From Chryseobacterium sp. UBA6632 (GTDB lineage Bacteria > Bacteroidota > Bacteroidia > Flavobacteriales > Weeksellaceae), in NCBI GenBank assembly GCA_002455915.1, contig DKLU01000337.1:1-24235 (forward strand): 24,235 bases of DNA, in the 5' to 3' direction. This document shows, piece by piece, positions 17,639 through 24,235 of the stretch; the first letter of the stretch is position 1, and each line of letters starts with the position of its first letter. The position numbers were made by a program, and so were the translations under genes. The notes beneath the pieces are model-generated. The model made no database searches and was not told the origin of the DNA. It saw only the letters and a list, made by a program, of their open reading frames with translations.

Positions 17639-17713
17639 TTTGTCATTCCGAAGGAATCTAGACGCGAATTTTTTCATTCTCATATTATGCTTAGATCCTT
17701 TCAGGATGACAAA
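17639..17713. repeat. REP-like pair of inverted hairpins
   Basis: Two 23-base arms (17639-17661 and 17691-17713) are inverted copies of each other with 18 of 23 positions matching. Each arm also folds by itself: ATTCC-GAA-GGAAT on the left, ATCCT-TTC-AGGAT on the right. The differences within these small stems come as compensated pair changes. This is the layout of REP/BIME elements. It lies downstream of both convergent genes, the lipid kinase and the symporter. Confidence 0.6.
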
Positions 17714-17760
17714 GTGAGTGTTGAGTTTTTATGACAAATATTTAAATTTCGACCTATACC

Positions 17761-17859
17761 TAGCCCCGATTGCAACGGCATCCTTTTTCTGAAATGGAAT
17801 AAAGCATTGGCGAAAAAGATACAGTGAAAAGCGGGATTAAGCTCCTAAAAAATAGGCTA
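17761..17859 (+). ncRNA. Candidate Flavo-1-like structured RNA element
   Basis: The plus strand opens with TAGCCCCGAT and contains GGCATCCTTTTTC, GAAAAAGAT and AGCGGGATTA in the order I remember from a dispersed Flavobacteriia element, possibly the Rfam Flavo-1 RNA. Nested pairing is visible: TAGCC (17761-17765) with GGCTA (17855-17859), then CCCG with CGGG (17765-17768 and 17832-17835; base 17765 can join only one of the two helices). Inside is a 9-bp stem (17780-17789 with 17812-17820, one bulged C). The family name is from memory and the function is unknown. Confidence 0.5.
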
Positions 17860-17876
17860 AAACTTTCTATAAAAAG

Positions 17877-19163
17877 CTAAACTTTCAATTTCTTTTCCAC
17901 TTGGTTCGGGTGATCCAAACAATATTGCAACTGCTCCTTATCAAGCTGCTTTTCCCAATTGGCAACCACAACTGTTGCAACGGAATTTCCGATAACGTTG
18001 GTTAAGGCACGACATTCACTCATGAATTTATCGATTCCTAAGATCAAGGTCATTCCTGCAATCGGAATTTCAGGAACCACTGCTAATGTTGCAGCTAAGG
18101 TAACAAAACCTGCTCCTGTTACTCCCGCAGCTCCTTTTGAGCTTAGCATCGCAACTAATAATAGCATAATCTGTTTCTCAATCGGAAGATGAATATTTAA
18201 TGCCTGTGCAATGAATAAAGAGGCTAATGTCATATAAATGTTAGTTCCGTCAAGATTAAAAGAATATCCTGTAGGAACAACTAAACCAACAATTGCCCTC
18301 GAACATCCCGCTTTTTCCAGTTTTTCCATAATTCCCGGAAGTGCAGATTCGGAAGAGCTCGTTCCTAAAACCAAAAGAAGTTCTTCTTTTAGATAATACA
18401 TGAGTTTGAATATATTAAAACCATTATACCAAGCCACTGCCCCTAAAACTAAAACAACAAATAGGGCAGAAGTGATATAAAATGTTCCGACTAAATAGAT
18501 GAGGTTCAGCACAGAATGAAGTCCGTATTTTCCGATGGTAAAAGCCATTGCGCCAAAAGCTCCGATGGGAGCCAGCTTCATCAGCATATGAACAATTTTG
18601 AAAACCGGAGTAGAAAGGTCTTGTAAAAAATCGGTTACTTTCTGGCTTTTTTCTTTTGTTAAAACTAGAGCGACCCCCATCAAAATAGCGACCAAAAGTA
18701 CTTGCAGAATATTTTCCCCAACCAACGGACTGAAAAGCGTTTCAGGAATGATATTCATGATGAATCCGGTTAGTGTAGATTCATGTGCTTTTTGTTGATA
18801 TTGCGAAACATCTCCAGATAATGTTGCAGGATCGATGTTTAATCCATGTCCGGGTTGTAGAATATTTCCAACAACCAATCCTATAATTAAAGCTAATGTT
18901 GAAAAAGTAATAAAATAAATCATTGCTTTGATGGCAATTCTTCCTACTTTTTTCAAATCGGTCATGTGCGCGATTCCCAAAGTAAGGGTAATGAAGATGA
19001 CCGGGGCGATGATCATTTTAACGAGTTTAATGAAGCCGTCCCCCAAAGGTTTCATTTTTTCGCCTAATTCCGGATAGAATCGTCCTAAAAGTATCCCCGC
19101 TATAATCGCAATAATTACCTGAAAGTAAAGTTGTTGATAGATTTTTTTTGCCTTCAATTCCAC
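17877..19163 (-). CDS. Dicarboxylate/amino acid:cation symporter, DctA-like
   Basis: This is an inner-membrane transporter of the DAACS family, which imports dicarboxylates or acidic amino acids with Na+ or H+. From a GTG start at 19163 it has 428 residues, the usual length. Motifs in order are the serine-rich hairpin loop [10 protein letters not shown] (267-276), NLDGTNIYM (303-311), [10 protein letters not shown] (341-350) and the helix 8 stretch beginning [13 protein letters not shown] (from 381). The last resembles DctA (C4-dicarboxylates) more than the glutamate carriers, but substrate is not certain. The open frame runs to 19274, but the added 37 residues are encoded by a perfect hairpin, so I reject them. 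A TTG at 19157 is an alternative start. It follows ggt on the same strand. Confidence 0.9.
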   Translation of the reverse strand: MELKAKKIYQQLYFQVIIAIIAGILLGRFYPELGEKMKPLGDGFIKLVKMIIAPVIFITLTLGIAHMTDLKKVGRIAIKAMIYFITFSTLALIIGLVVGNILQPGHGLNIDPATLSGDVSQYQQKAHESTLTGFIMNIIPETLFSPLVGENILQVLLVAILMGVALVLTKEKSQKVTDFLQDLSTPVFKIVHMLMKLAPIGAFGAMAFTIGKYGLHSVLNLIYLVGTFYITSALFVVLVLGAVAWYNGFNIFKLMYYLKEELLLVLGTSSSESALPGIMEKLEKAGCSRAIVGLVVPTGYSFNLDGTNIYMTLASLFIAQALNIHLPIEKQIMLLLVAMLSSKGAAGVTGAGFVTLAATLAVVPEIPIAGMTLILGIDKFMSECRALTNVIGNSVATVVVANWEKQLDKEQLQYCLDHPNQVEKKLKV

Positions 19164-19230
19164 AAAATTTATTTTTTGAAGGGCGAAAATTAAGAAAATT
19201 AACTTGAAAATATGATAAAAGTCATTAAAA

Positions 19231-19261
19231 GTTTCGGCGTGGCTGAAAGCCACGCCGAAAC
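19231..19261 (-). terminator. Perfect 14-bp hairpin after ggt
   Basis: GTTTCGGCGTGGCT and AGCCACGCCGAAAC form a perfect 14-bp GC-rich stem with a 3-base loop. It lies about 50 bases beyond the ggt stop in the direction of ggt transcription and is followed there by TTTT. It could be the ggt terminator or a REP-like palindrome, and it separates ggt from the symporter gene. Confidence 0.7.
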
Positions 19262-19309
19262 TCAAAATATTCATTTGTAATTTAAACTTTAATGATAAAA
19301 ATAACGAAT

Positions 19310-20995
19310 TTATTCAACCGCAACAGAGTCATCCCCACGTCCGTCGGCAACAGCATGAATGGTTCCATTTTCATCAATGGTAATCACTTCTGTTTTTCCG
19401 ATATGATCTATTCTTTCGGGCTTATAACCTAATTTTTCTAAATCTTTAATCACGTTTTCAGGAAAGTTCTTTTCATAAGAAACCGTTTCTGGAAGCCATT
19501 GATGGTGGAATTTCGGTGCATTAACCGTCATATTGGCATTCAATTTAAAATCAACGACATCTACAATCGACTGATACACAGAGGTTGGAATCGTAGTTCC
19601 TCCGGGAGTTCCTACGACCATATAAGGTTTTCCGTTTTTCAGAAGAATAGTTGGCGTCATTGAAGAAAGCATTCTTTTATTGGGCTGAATAGCATTAGCT
19701 TCACCGCCCACTGCTCCAAACATATTCGGAACGCCAGGCTTGATAGAAAAATCATCCATTTCATTATTTAAGAAGAATCCTGCGCCAGTTACGAGTACCT
19801 TACTTCCATAATATCCATTCAGTGTAGTGGTCACAGAAGCTGCATTTCCATCTTTATCAAGTACTGAAATATGAGTGGTTTGTGTAGATTCATTCGGTTG
19901 TTTGATGATGTTTCCAACTTCAGCGCTCGGAGTTGCTTTGTTGAAACTAAAACTTTTCCATCTGCTTTTTAAATATTGATCAGAAATTAGATAGGAAGTT
20001 TTATCTTGAATAAAATCTGGATCTCCCATGTATTCAGCGCGGTCGGCAAAAGCTCTTCTTTCTGCTTCTACCATAATCTGAACCGCTTCTTTAGAGTTTT
20101 GCTGATATTTTTCAAGATTTTCAAAACTTGCCATTCTCAACATTTGAGCCAAAAGAAGTCCACCACTTGAAGGCAAAGGCATCGAAACTACATTGTTTCC
20201 TTTATATTCAAATTCCAGTGCTTTTCTTTCTGCAACTTTATAATTTTTAAGGTCTTCTAAGGTAATAATTCCGTTTCCTCTTTTCATTTCAGCCACCAAA
20301 AGCGCGGCCGTTTTTCCTTCATAAAATCCTTTTGCTCCTTGTTTTTGAATTAATTTTAAGGTTTCAGCCAAATCTTTCTGAACCAAAATATCACCTCCTT
20401 TCCAAGGTGCATCCTTAACAAAGATTATTGGTGATTGATTATGCTTCTGGAATTTTTCTCTTTGTGAATTTAGCATATTGGCTTCAAGATCAGTAATCGC
20501 AAATCCTTTTTCAGCTAAATCAATCGCCGGCTGAATGATTTTTTCCATCGGAAGTTTACAATATTTCAACGTTGCATAAAATCCGGCAATACTTCCAGGA
20601 ATTCCGACTGCTAATCTTCCGTTTTGAGAAAGATCGGTGTTGGCTTTTCCGTTTTTATCAAGATACATATCTCGGGAAGCTTTCCTTGGAGCCGTTTCAC
20701 GGTAGTCAATGGTGAATTTTTCACCATTATTTTTCACCCCAACCAAAAATCCGCCACCGCCAATATTTCCGGCTTGCGGATACACCACCGCCAATGCATA
20801 TTGCGTCGCAACGATGGCATCATAGGCATTTCCGCCCATTTTCATCACCTTTGCTCCGGCTTCACTTGCCAAAGGGTGAGCAGATACTACAACGCCTTTA
20901 TTTTTTACTTTTACTTCTTTAACAATATTAATGTCTGTGTACTGTGCTGATACAGATTGTGTTGCAAGTACCAATAGAAATATATACTTCTTCAT
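19310..20995 (-). CDS. ggt: Gamma-glutamyltransferase (GGT)
   Basis: This exported enzyme cleaves or transfers the gamma-glutamyl group of glutathione and related peptides, releasing glutamate in the periplasm. It has 561 residues with a signal peptide at 1-17 ([17 protein letters not shown]). It is a self-cleaving Ntn hydrolase, and the expected nucleophile is Thr373, first of the TT pair in QTTHISV. Processing would give a large subunit to residue 372 and a small subunit 373-561. Other family signatures are GNIGGGGF near residue 77, NNEMDDFS, and SSMTPTI followed by GTPGGTTIP. Length and motif order are normal, so it should be active. It is transcribed away from the threonine dehydrogenase gene, and a hairpin separates it from the symporter. 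Confidence 0.96.
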   Translation of the reverse strand: MKKYIFLLVLATQSVSAQYTDINIVKEVKVKNKGVVVSAHPLASEAGAKVMKMGGNAYDAIVATQYALAVVYPQAGNIGGGGFLVGVKNNGEKFTIDYRETAPRKASRDMYLDKNGKANTDLSQNGRLAVGIPGSIAGFYATLKYCKLPMEKIIQPAIDLAEKGFAITDLEANMLNSQREKFQKHNQSPIIFVKDAPWKGGDILVQKDLAETLKLIQKQGAKGFYEGKTAALLVAEMKRGNGIITLEDLKNYKVAERKALEFEYKGNNVVSMPLPSSGGLLLAQMLRMASFENLEKYQQNSKEAVQIMVEAERRAFADRAEYMGDPDFIQDKTSYLISDQYLKSRWKSFSFNKATPSAEVGNIIKQPNESTQTTHISVLDKDGNAASVTTTLNGYYGSKVLVTGAGFFLNNEMDDFSIKPGVPNMFGAVGGEANAIQPNKRMLSSMTPTILLKNGKPYMVVGTPGGTTIPTSVYQSIVDVVDFKLNANMTVNAPKFHHQWLPETVSYEKNFPENVIKDLEKLGYKPERIDHIGKTEVITIDENGTIHAVADGRGDDSVAVE

Positions 20996-21023
20996 GATAA
21001 AAATTATACTCGAATTTACAATT

Positions 21024-21058
21024 TTGTTTTAAGATAGGGGGTAAAATATTTATTTTTG
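21024..21058 (+). promoter_or_regulatory. Candidate promoter of threonine dehydrogenase gene
   Basis: TATTTTTG (21051-21058) is a perfect TAnnTTTG box with a TTG 24 bases upstream (21024-21026), one base outside the usual 17-23 spacing. Transcription would start near 21062, about 20 bases before the ATG at 21083. The region is divergent, with ggt leaving on the other strand. Confidence 0.35.
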
Positions 21059-21082
21059 CTTTGATCAACTAAAAAGAATAAA

Positions 21083-22048
21083 ATGGAATCCTATACGGAA
21101 AGAATACTGATTACGGGTGCTTTGGGACAAATCGGCACCGAACTTACGAACAGACTTGTTGAAATGCATGGTGCGGAGAATGTTGTAGCTTCAGGGCTAG
21201 ACAGATGGCAAAAGGGCATAACTTCTGCCGGGCACTATGAAAGAATGGACGTTACCAATACTCAGCTGGTAAGACAAGTTATTAAAGATTACGAAATTAC
21301 AACGGTGTATCATTTGGCTTCATTATTGTCTGGAACTTCAGAGAAGCAGCCGATTTTCGCGTGGAAATTAAATCTTGAACCCTTGCTTCATTTTTGTGAA
21401 ATGGCAAAAGAAGGGCTTCTTAAAAAGATCTTCTGGCCAAGTTCAATTGCGGTTTTTGGGAAAGGAATTCCAAAGCGTGATGTAGCTCAGGATGTTGTTT
21501 TAAATCCCACTACAGTGTACGGTATTTCTAAAATGGCAGGAGAGAAGTGGTGTGAATATTATTTCGACAAGCATGGAGTAGACGTAAGAAGTATCAGATA
21601 TCCTGGTTTGATCTCGTGGAAAACTCCGGCAGGTGGTGGAACTACCGATTATGCGGTTGAGATTTTTTATGAAGCCATTGAAGAAGGAAAGTATACAAGT
21701 TTCATTTCCGAAGATACAGGAATGCCGATGTTGTATATGGATGATGCCATCAACGCAACCTTGAAATTAATGGAAGCTCCGGCGGAAAATCTTACCGTTC
21801 GTTCGTCTTATAATTTGGGTGGAATGTCATTTACTCCAAAAGAATTGGCGGAAGAAATCAAGAAAGAAATTCCTGAATTTACGATCGATTATAAACCAGA
21901 TTTCAGACAGCAGATTGCAGATTCTTGGCCAGCTTCAATTGATGATTCTGTTGCTAAAAAAGATTGGGGATTGTCTTACGATTTCGGAATTTCTGAAATG
22001 TCTAAAGATATGATCAAGAATTTAAAAGTAAAATTAGGTAAGGATTAA
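21083..22048 (+). CDS. Short-chain L-threonine 3-dehydrogenase
   Basis: This is an NAD-dependent extended short-chain dehydrogenase of the epimerase fold, most like the SDR-type L-threonine 3-dehydrogenase. That enzyme oxidises L-threonine to 2-amino-3-oxobutyrate, which is then split to glycine and acetyl-CoA by glycine C-acetyltransferase. The Rossmann motif TGALGQIG is at 11-18, and the catalytic residues are Ser120 or Ser121, Tyr146 and Lys150 (YGISK). The stretch PGLISWKTPAGGGTTDYA, followed by VEIF, is the characteristic signature of this enzyme and separates it from sugar epimerases. Length is normal at 321 residues. No kbl gene for the next step is in the window. It stands alone, with ggt divergent and a deacetylase homologue 84 bases downstream. 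Confidence 0.9.
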   Translation: MESYTERILITGALGQIGTELTNRLVEMHGAENVVASGLDRWQKGITSAGHYERMDVTNTQLVRQVIKDYEITTVYHLASLLSGTSEKQPIFAWKLNLEPLLHFCEMAKEGLLKKIFWPSSIAVFGKGIPKRDVAQDVVLNPTTVYGISKMAGEKWCEYYFDKHGVDVRSIRYPGLISWKTPAGGGTTDYAVEIFYEAIEEGKYTSFISEDTGMPMLYMDDAINATLKLMEAPAENLTVRSSYNLGGMSFTPKELAEEIKKEIPEFTIDYKPDFRQQIADSWPASIDDSVAKKDWGLSYDFGISEMSKDMIKNLKVKLGKD

Positions 22049-22132
22049 TTGTGTAAAGTAAAGATTTAAGTATTTGTCTTTTTAACATCTGATTTTTAAT
22101 TAAATATAAGATTTATATAAACTTTAATTTAA

Positions 22133-22885
22133 ATGATATTACTAACTTTTAACATCGCAAATATTGAAGCTGAAGCTAAAAATGGCTTTGAAATTTCCGG
22201 TGAAGAGAGATTAAATATTACAGAAGATAATACGAAAGCGATTCTTAGAATTTTAGATCTTCACGATACAAAAGCCAGTTTTTTTATAGAGATTTCTATT
22301 GTAGAAAAACTGCAAAATTTAATAAAAGCAATTTCATCTCAAGGGCATGAAATTGCTTTTTATAATAAAAATTCCAGCCTTCAGAAAATTGAAAATGTAA
22401 AGAAACTGACTCAGGATTTTTTAGAAAAACAGATTCGGGGAATTCGCCAGAAAGATTATAAACTTCCTTTTGAAGAATTGAAGTCGTTGGAATTTAATTA
22501 CGTTTCTAATATCGATAACGCGAATATTCTTTTTCCTTTTAAACGTTTAAAAAGAGATACGGAAATCAGCGAAGAGAACGGATTGAGTATTGTCCCGGAA
22601 AGTATTTCGCCTTACAGTCAGCTTCCTTATAATGATTTTGTGTTTCAGATTTTGCCGACGAAGTATTATGAAAATATGGTTTTCGAAACCCTGAAAAATG
22701 ATGGCTTTGTTTTGATTTATCTCAATGCGTGGCAATTCACAGACTTCAGCACGTATCAATTTGATATTCCTTTTTACAGAAGACGAAATTCAGGAAAAAA
22801 AATGGAGGACAAGTTAGATGCCCTCCTTGCTTGGTTCAACGAGAAGGAGATGGCTACTTCGCGTATGAAAGATTATATTTTTTAG
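22133..22885 (+). CDS. NodB-like deacetylase homologue, catalytic residues lost
   Basis: This 250-residue protein aligns by eye with the polysaccharide deacetylase (NodB, CE4) fold, but its active-site positions are changed. The opening LTFDxE-type motif reads LTFNIA, with Asn7 replacing the metal/catalytic Asp. The GHEIGSH motif is GHEIAFYN, so Tyr77 replaces the first metal His, and the second (HxxxH) is Ser81. The RGFRxP motif is RGIRQK (102-107). The late LHPWEF motif is LNAWQF, with Asn198 replacing the catalytic His. The frame is intact and the surrounding fold motifs (KASFFIE, GHEI, GFVLIYL) are well kept, so it is probably a stable non-catalytic relative and not a decayed gene. There is no signal peptide. 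Role unknown. The family assignment rests on motif resemblance only. Confidence 0.78.
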   Translation: MILLTFNIANIEAEAKNGFEISGEERLNITEDNTKAILRILDLHDTKASFFIEISIVEKLQNLIKAISSQGHEIAFYNKNSSLQKIENVKKLTQDFLEKQIRGIRQKDYKLPFEELKSLEFNYVSNIDNANILFPFKRLKRDTEISEENGLSIVPESISPYSQLPYNDFVFQILPTKYYENMVFETLKNDGFVLIYLNAWQFTDFSTYQFDIPFYRRRNSGKKMEDKLDALLAWFNEKEMATSRMKDYIF

Positions 22886-22923
22886 GTTGCAGAAATTAGG
22901 TTGTAGGGCTTAGGTTAAAACTT
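22882..22923 (+). repeat. Three 14-bp tandem units with TTAGGTT
   Basis: TTAGGTT occurs at 22882, 22896 and 22910, exactly 14 bases apart, and the first copy contains the TAG stop of the preceding gene. The first two 14-base units match at 10 positions; the third diverges after TTAGGTT. The tract fills most of the 68-base convergent gap, which has no clear terminator. Confidence 0.6.
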
Positions 22924-22953
22924 TAAACCCAAAAACTCTGAACCTTGAATTTT

Positions 22954-24159
22954 TTAAGCCAATTCAAAAAGCGTAATTTCCGGTAAAACACCAACTCTTC
23001 CCGGATATCCAAGAACTCCAAAACCTCGGTTTACATAAAGCATTTTTCCTTCACTTTCATAAAGATCTGCCCATTTTGGATAACGGTACTGAACGGGTGA
23101 CCATTTCACATTTTTCAAATCCAGACCAAACTGCATTCCATGTGTATGACCGGAAAGTGTTAAATGAATATTTACCGGATGTTTTTTCACCACATAATCA
23201 AAGTGAGTAGGATCGTGGCTCATTAAAATTTTGGTGGCATCTTCAGGAACTTCTTTCAATGCATCATCGATTCTTCCGAATTGTGGGAAAGGTTTTAATC
23301 CCCAGTTTTCAACGCCGAGAATATATATTTTTTCGCCGTTTTTCTCAATTACACGGTGTTCGTTTCTCAACATATCGAATCCTGCCTGCTTTTCATAATC
23401 AATCAGCGTGTCAAGATTTTTCTTTTTCGCGTCCAAAGAAGCCCATTCAACATAGTCTGCATAATCGTGATTTCCCAAAACTGCAAACTTGCCATCTTTC
23501 GCTTTGATTTGAGAAAATAAAGGAATGAATGGCTTAAACTCATCTGCCACGTTATTGACCATGTCTCCGGTGAATAAAACTAAATCTGGTTTTTGTTCGT
23601 TGATTAAATCTATAGCGTGCTGCAGTTTGCTCGGATCAGAGAAACTTCCACTGTGCACATCGGAAATCTGAACAATTTTATATCCTTTAAAGCTTTTCGG
23701 AAGGTTGTTGAAATTAATTCTTACTCTTCTCACTTTATGACGGTATTTTCCAAAGGTAATTCCATCGATAAACAAAGCGGAAAGAACGCCGCCCATTCCC
23801 AACCCAACCAAGCTTAAAAACTTTCTTCTTTCCGGGAAGAAGTTCTCGGTCGGTCGCGTTAATCCCACCAAATAACTTCCCGTTCTGAAAATATCGTCAA
23901 TCAATAAAAACAAAACAATGAAGACTTTTGGTAAAATAAAGATCAAAAATAAAGAGATCATGATCTGGGCTCTTACCATACTTCGGTCGGCTCGGCTGAA
24001 GTGGGAAACTTCGTAAGCGAAAAACCCATAAATGGCTAATGAAATAACCCAATAGCTTGTTCTTATCCAGAAATTATCTGTTAATGTTCGTATCGCCTGA
24101 TAAATGTAAATTTCCAAAAGGAGAAATAACCCGGCAATGATTAAAAAATTTCTTTGCAT
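22954..24159 (-). CDS. Membrane-anchored metallophosphoesterase
   Basis: This calcineurin-like metallophosphoesterase resembles YkuE/YaeI-type enzymes, which hydrolyse phosphate esters using two metal ions. From the ATG at 24159 it has 401 residues. About three hydrophobic helices (roughly 4-20, 36-50 and 66-88) precede a short basic segment with RRKFL (111-115) and another hydrophobic stretch (116-131). The catalytic domain carries ISDVHSG (D167, H169), TGDMVNN (D199), GNHD (229-232), MSHDP and SGHTHG. All metal ligands are present, so it should be active, probably on the outer face of the membrane. I chose ATG 24159 over a TTG at 24183 in the same frame, because the extra 8 residues come from a terminator-like hairpin. 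Substrate unknown. Confidence 0.9.
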   Translation of the reverse strand: MQRNFLIIAGLFLLLEIYIYQAIRTLTDNFWIRTSYWVISLAIYGFFAYEVSHFSRADRSMVRAQIMISLFLIFILPKVFIVLFLLIDDIFRTGSYLVGLTRPTENFFPERRKFLSLVGLGMGGVLSALFIDGITFGKYRHKVRRVRINFNNLPKSFKGYKIVQISDVHSGSFSDPSKLQHAIDLINEQKPDLVLFTGDMVNNVADEFKPFIPLFSQIKAKDGKFAVLGNHDYADYVEWASLDAKKKNLDTLIDYEKQAGFDMLRNEHRVIEKNGEKIYILGVENWGLKPFPQFGRIDDALKEVPEDATKILMSHDPTHFDYVVKKHPVNIHLTLSGHTHGMQFGLDLKNVKWSPVQYRYPKWADLYESEGKMLYVNRGFGVLGYPGRVGVLPEITLFELA

Positions 24160-24173
24160 AACTCTATTTACAA

Positions 24174-24206
24174 AAAAGCACAAAAGAAGACTTCCTTTGT
24201 GCTTTT
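24174..24206 (-). terminator. Terminator of a gene beyond the right edge
   Basis: AAAAGCACAAA and TTTGTGCTTTT form a perfect 11-bp stem. Read on the minus strand it ends in TTTTTT, which fits an intrinsic terminator for a minus-strand gene ending just past base 24235. It lies directly upstream of the metallophosphoesterase gene. Confidence 0.7.
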
Positions 24207-24235
24207 ATATTTTTATTAATTAAAATAATTTTAAG

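Noticed and set aside
22133..22885. Treating the NodB-like gene as a pseudogene
   Set aside because: The frame is intact over 250 codons and fold motifs are kept; only the catalytic positions are changed.
24160..24183. Longer metallophosphoesterase start at TTG 24183
   Set aside because: The extra residues are encoded by the stem of a terminator-like hairpin, and an ATG followed by a hydrophobic helix occurs at 24159.
1..24235. Mobile element, phage, CRISPR array, tRNA/rRNA or defence system
   Set aside because: No transposase, integrase, regularly spaced repeats, tRNA-like fold or known defence domains were seen in any frame; gene content is core metabolism and envelope.

Overview
The window looks like one end of a draft-assembly contig from a Chryseobacterium-like member of the Bacteroidota (Flavobacteriia, Weeksellaceae). 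The evidence is AT-rich DNA, TAnnTTTG-type -7 boxes upstream of several genes, almost no Shine-Dalgarno signals, protein sequences typical of that group, and dispersed repeat-like elements in the intergenic gaps. This placement is inferred from family resemblance; no search was run. The first 14 bases match the 3' end of the Illumina TruSeq adapter and are probably not genomic.

Layout. Bases 39-6004 hold gltB-gltD, the two subunits of NADPH glutamate synthase, with a 1-nt stop/start overlap. A 307-base gap (6005-6311) is a patchwork of palindromes and repeat-like tracts. Bases 6312-8659 on the minus strand hold cydA-cydB (cytochrome bd quinol oxidase, 4-nt overlap). gyrB follows at 8888-10822 with a strong terminator. 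Bases 10979-16688 form an envelope block on the plus strand: a secreted beta-rich protein, two tandem DUF3857/transglutaminase-like exported proteins (the first with an intact catalytic Cys and His, the second without), and a DUF3298-type lipoprotein. A diacylglycerol/sphingosine-kinase-like gene lies at 16733-17584. The next gap (17585-17876) carries a REP-like inverted pair and an element resembling the Flavobacteriia Flavo-1 RNA. On the minus strand come a DctA-like symporter and gamma-glutamyltransferase (ggt). On the plus strand follow a short-chain L-threonine 3-dehydrogenase and a NodB-fold deacetylase homologue that has lost its metal and catalytic residues. The window ends with a minus-strand membrane-anchored metallophosphoesterase.

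How they fit together. This is mainly core chromosome: nitrogen assimilation (gltBD), respiration at low oxygen (cydAB), DNA topology (gyrB) and cell-envelope functions. gltBD, ggt, the symporter and threonine dehydrogenase all touch glutamate or amino-acid metabolism, but they are separate transcription units and I see no evidence that they form one system. I see no tRNA, rRNA, CRISPR array, insertion sequence, phage or defence locus. The parts most worth following up are the two degenerate-enzyme homologues and the structured repeats in the gaps. I do not claim a new multigene system.
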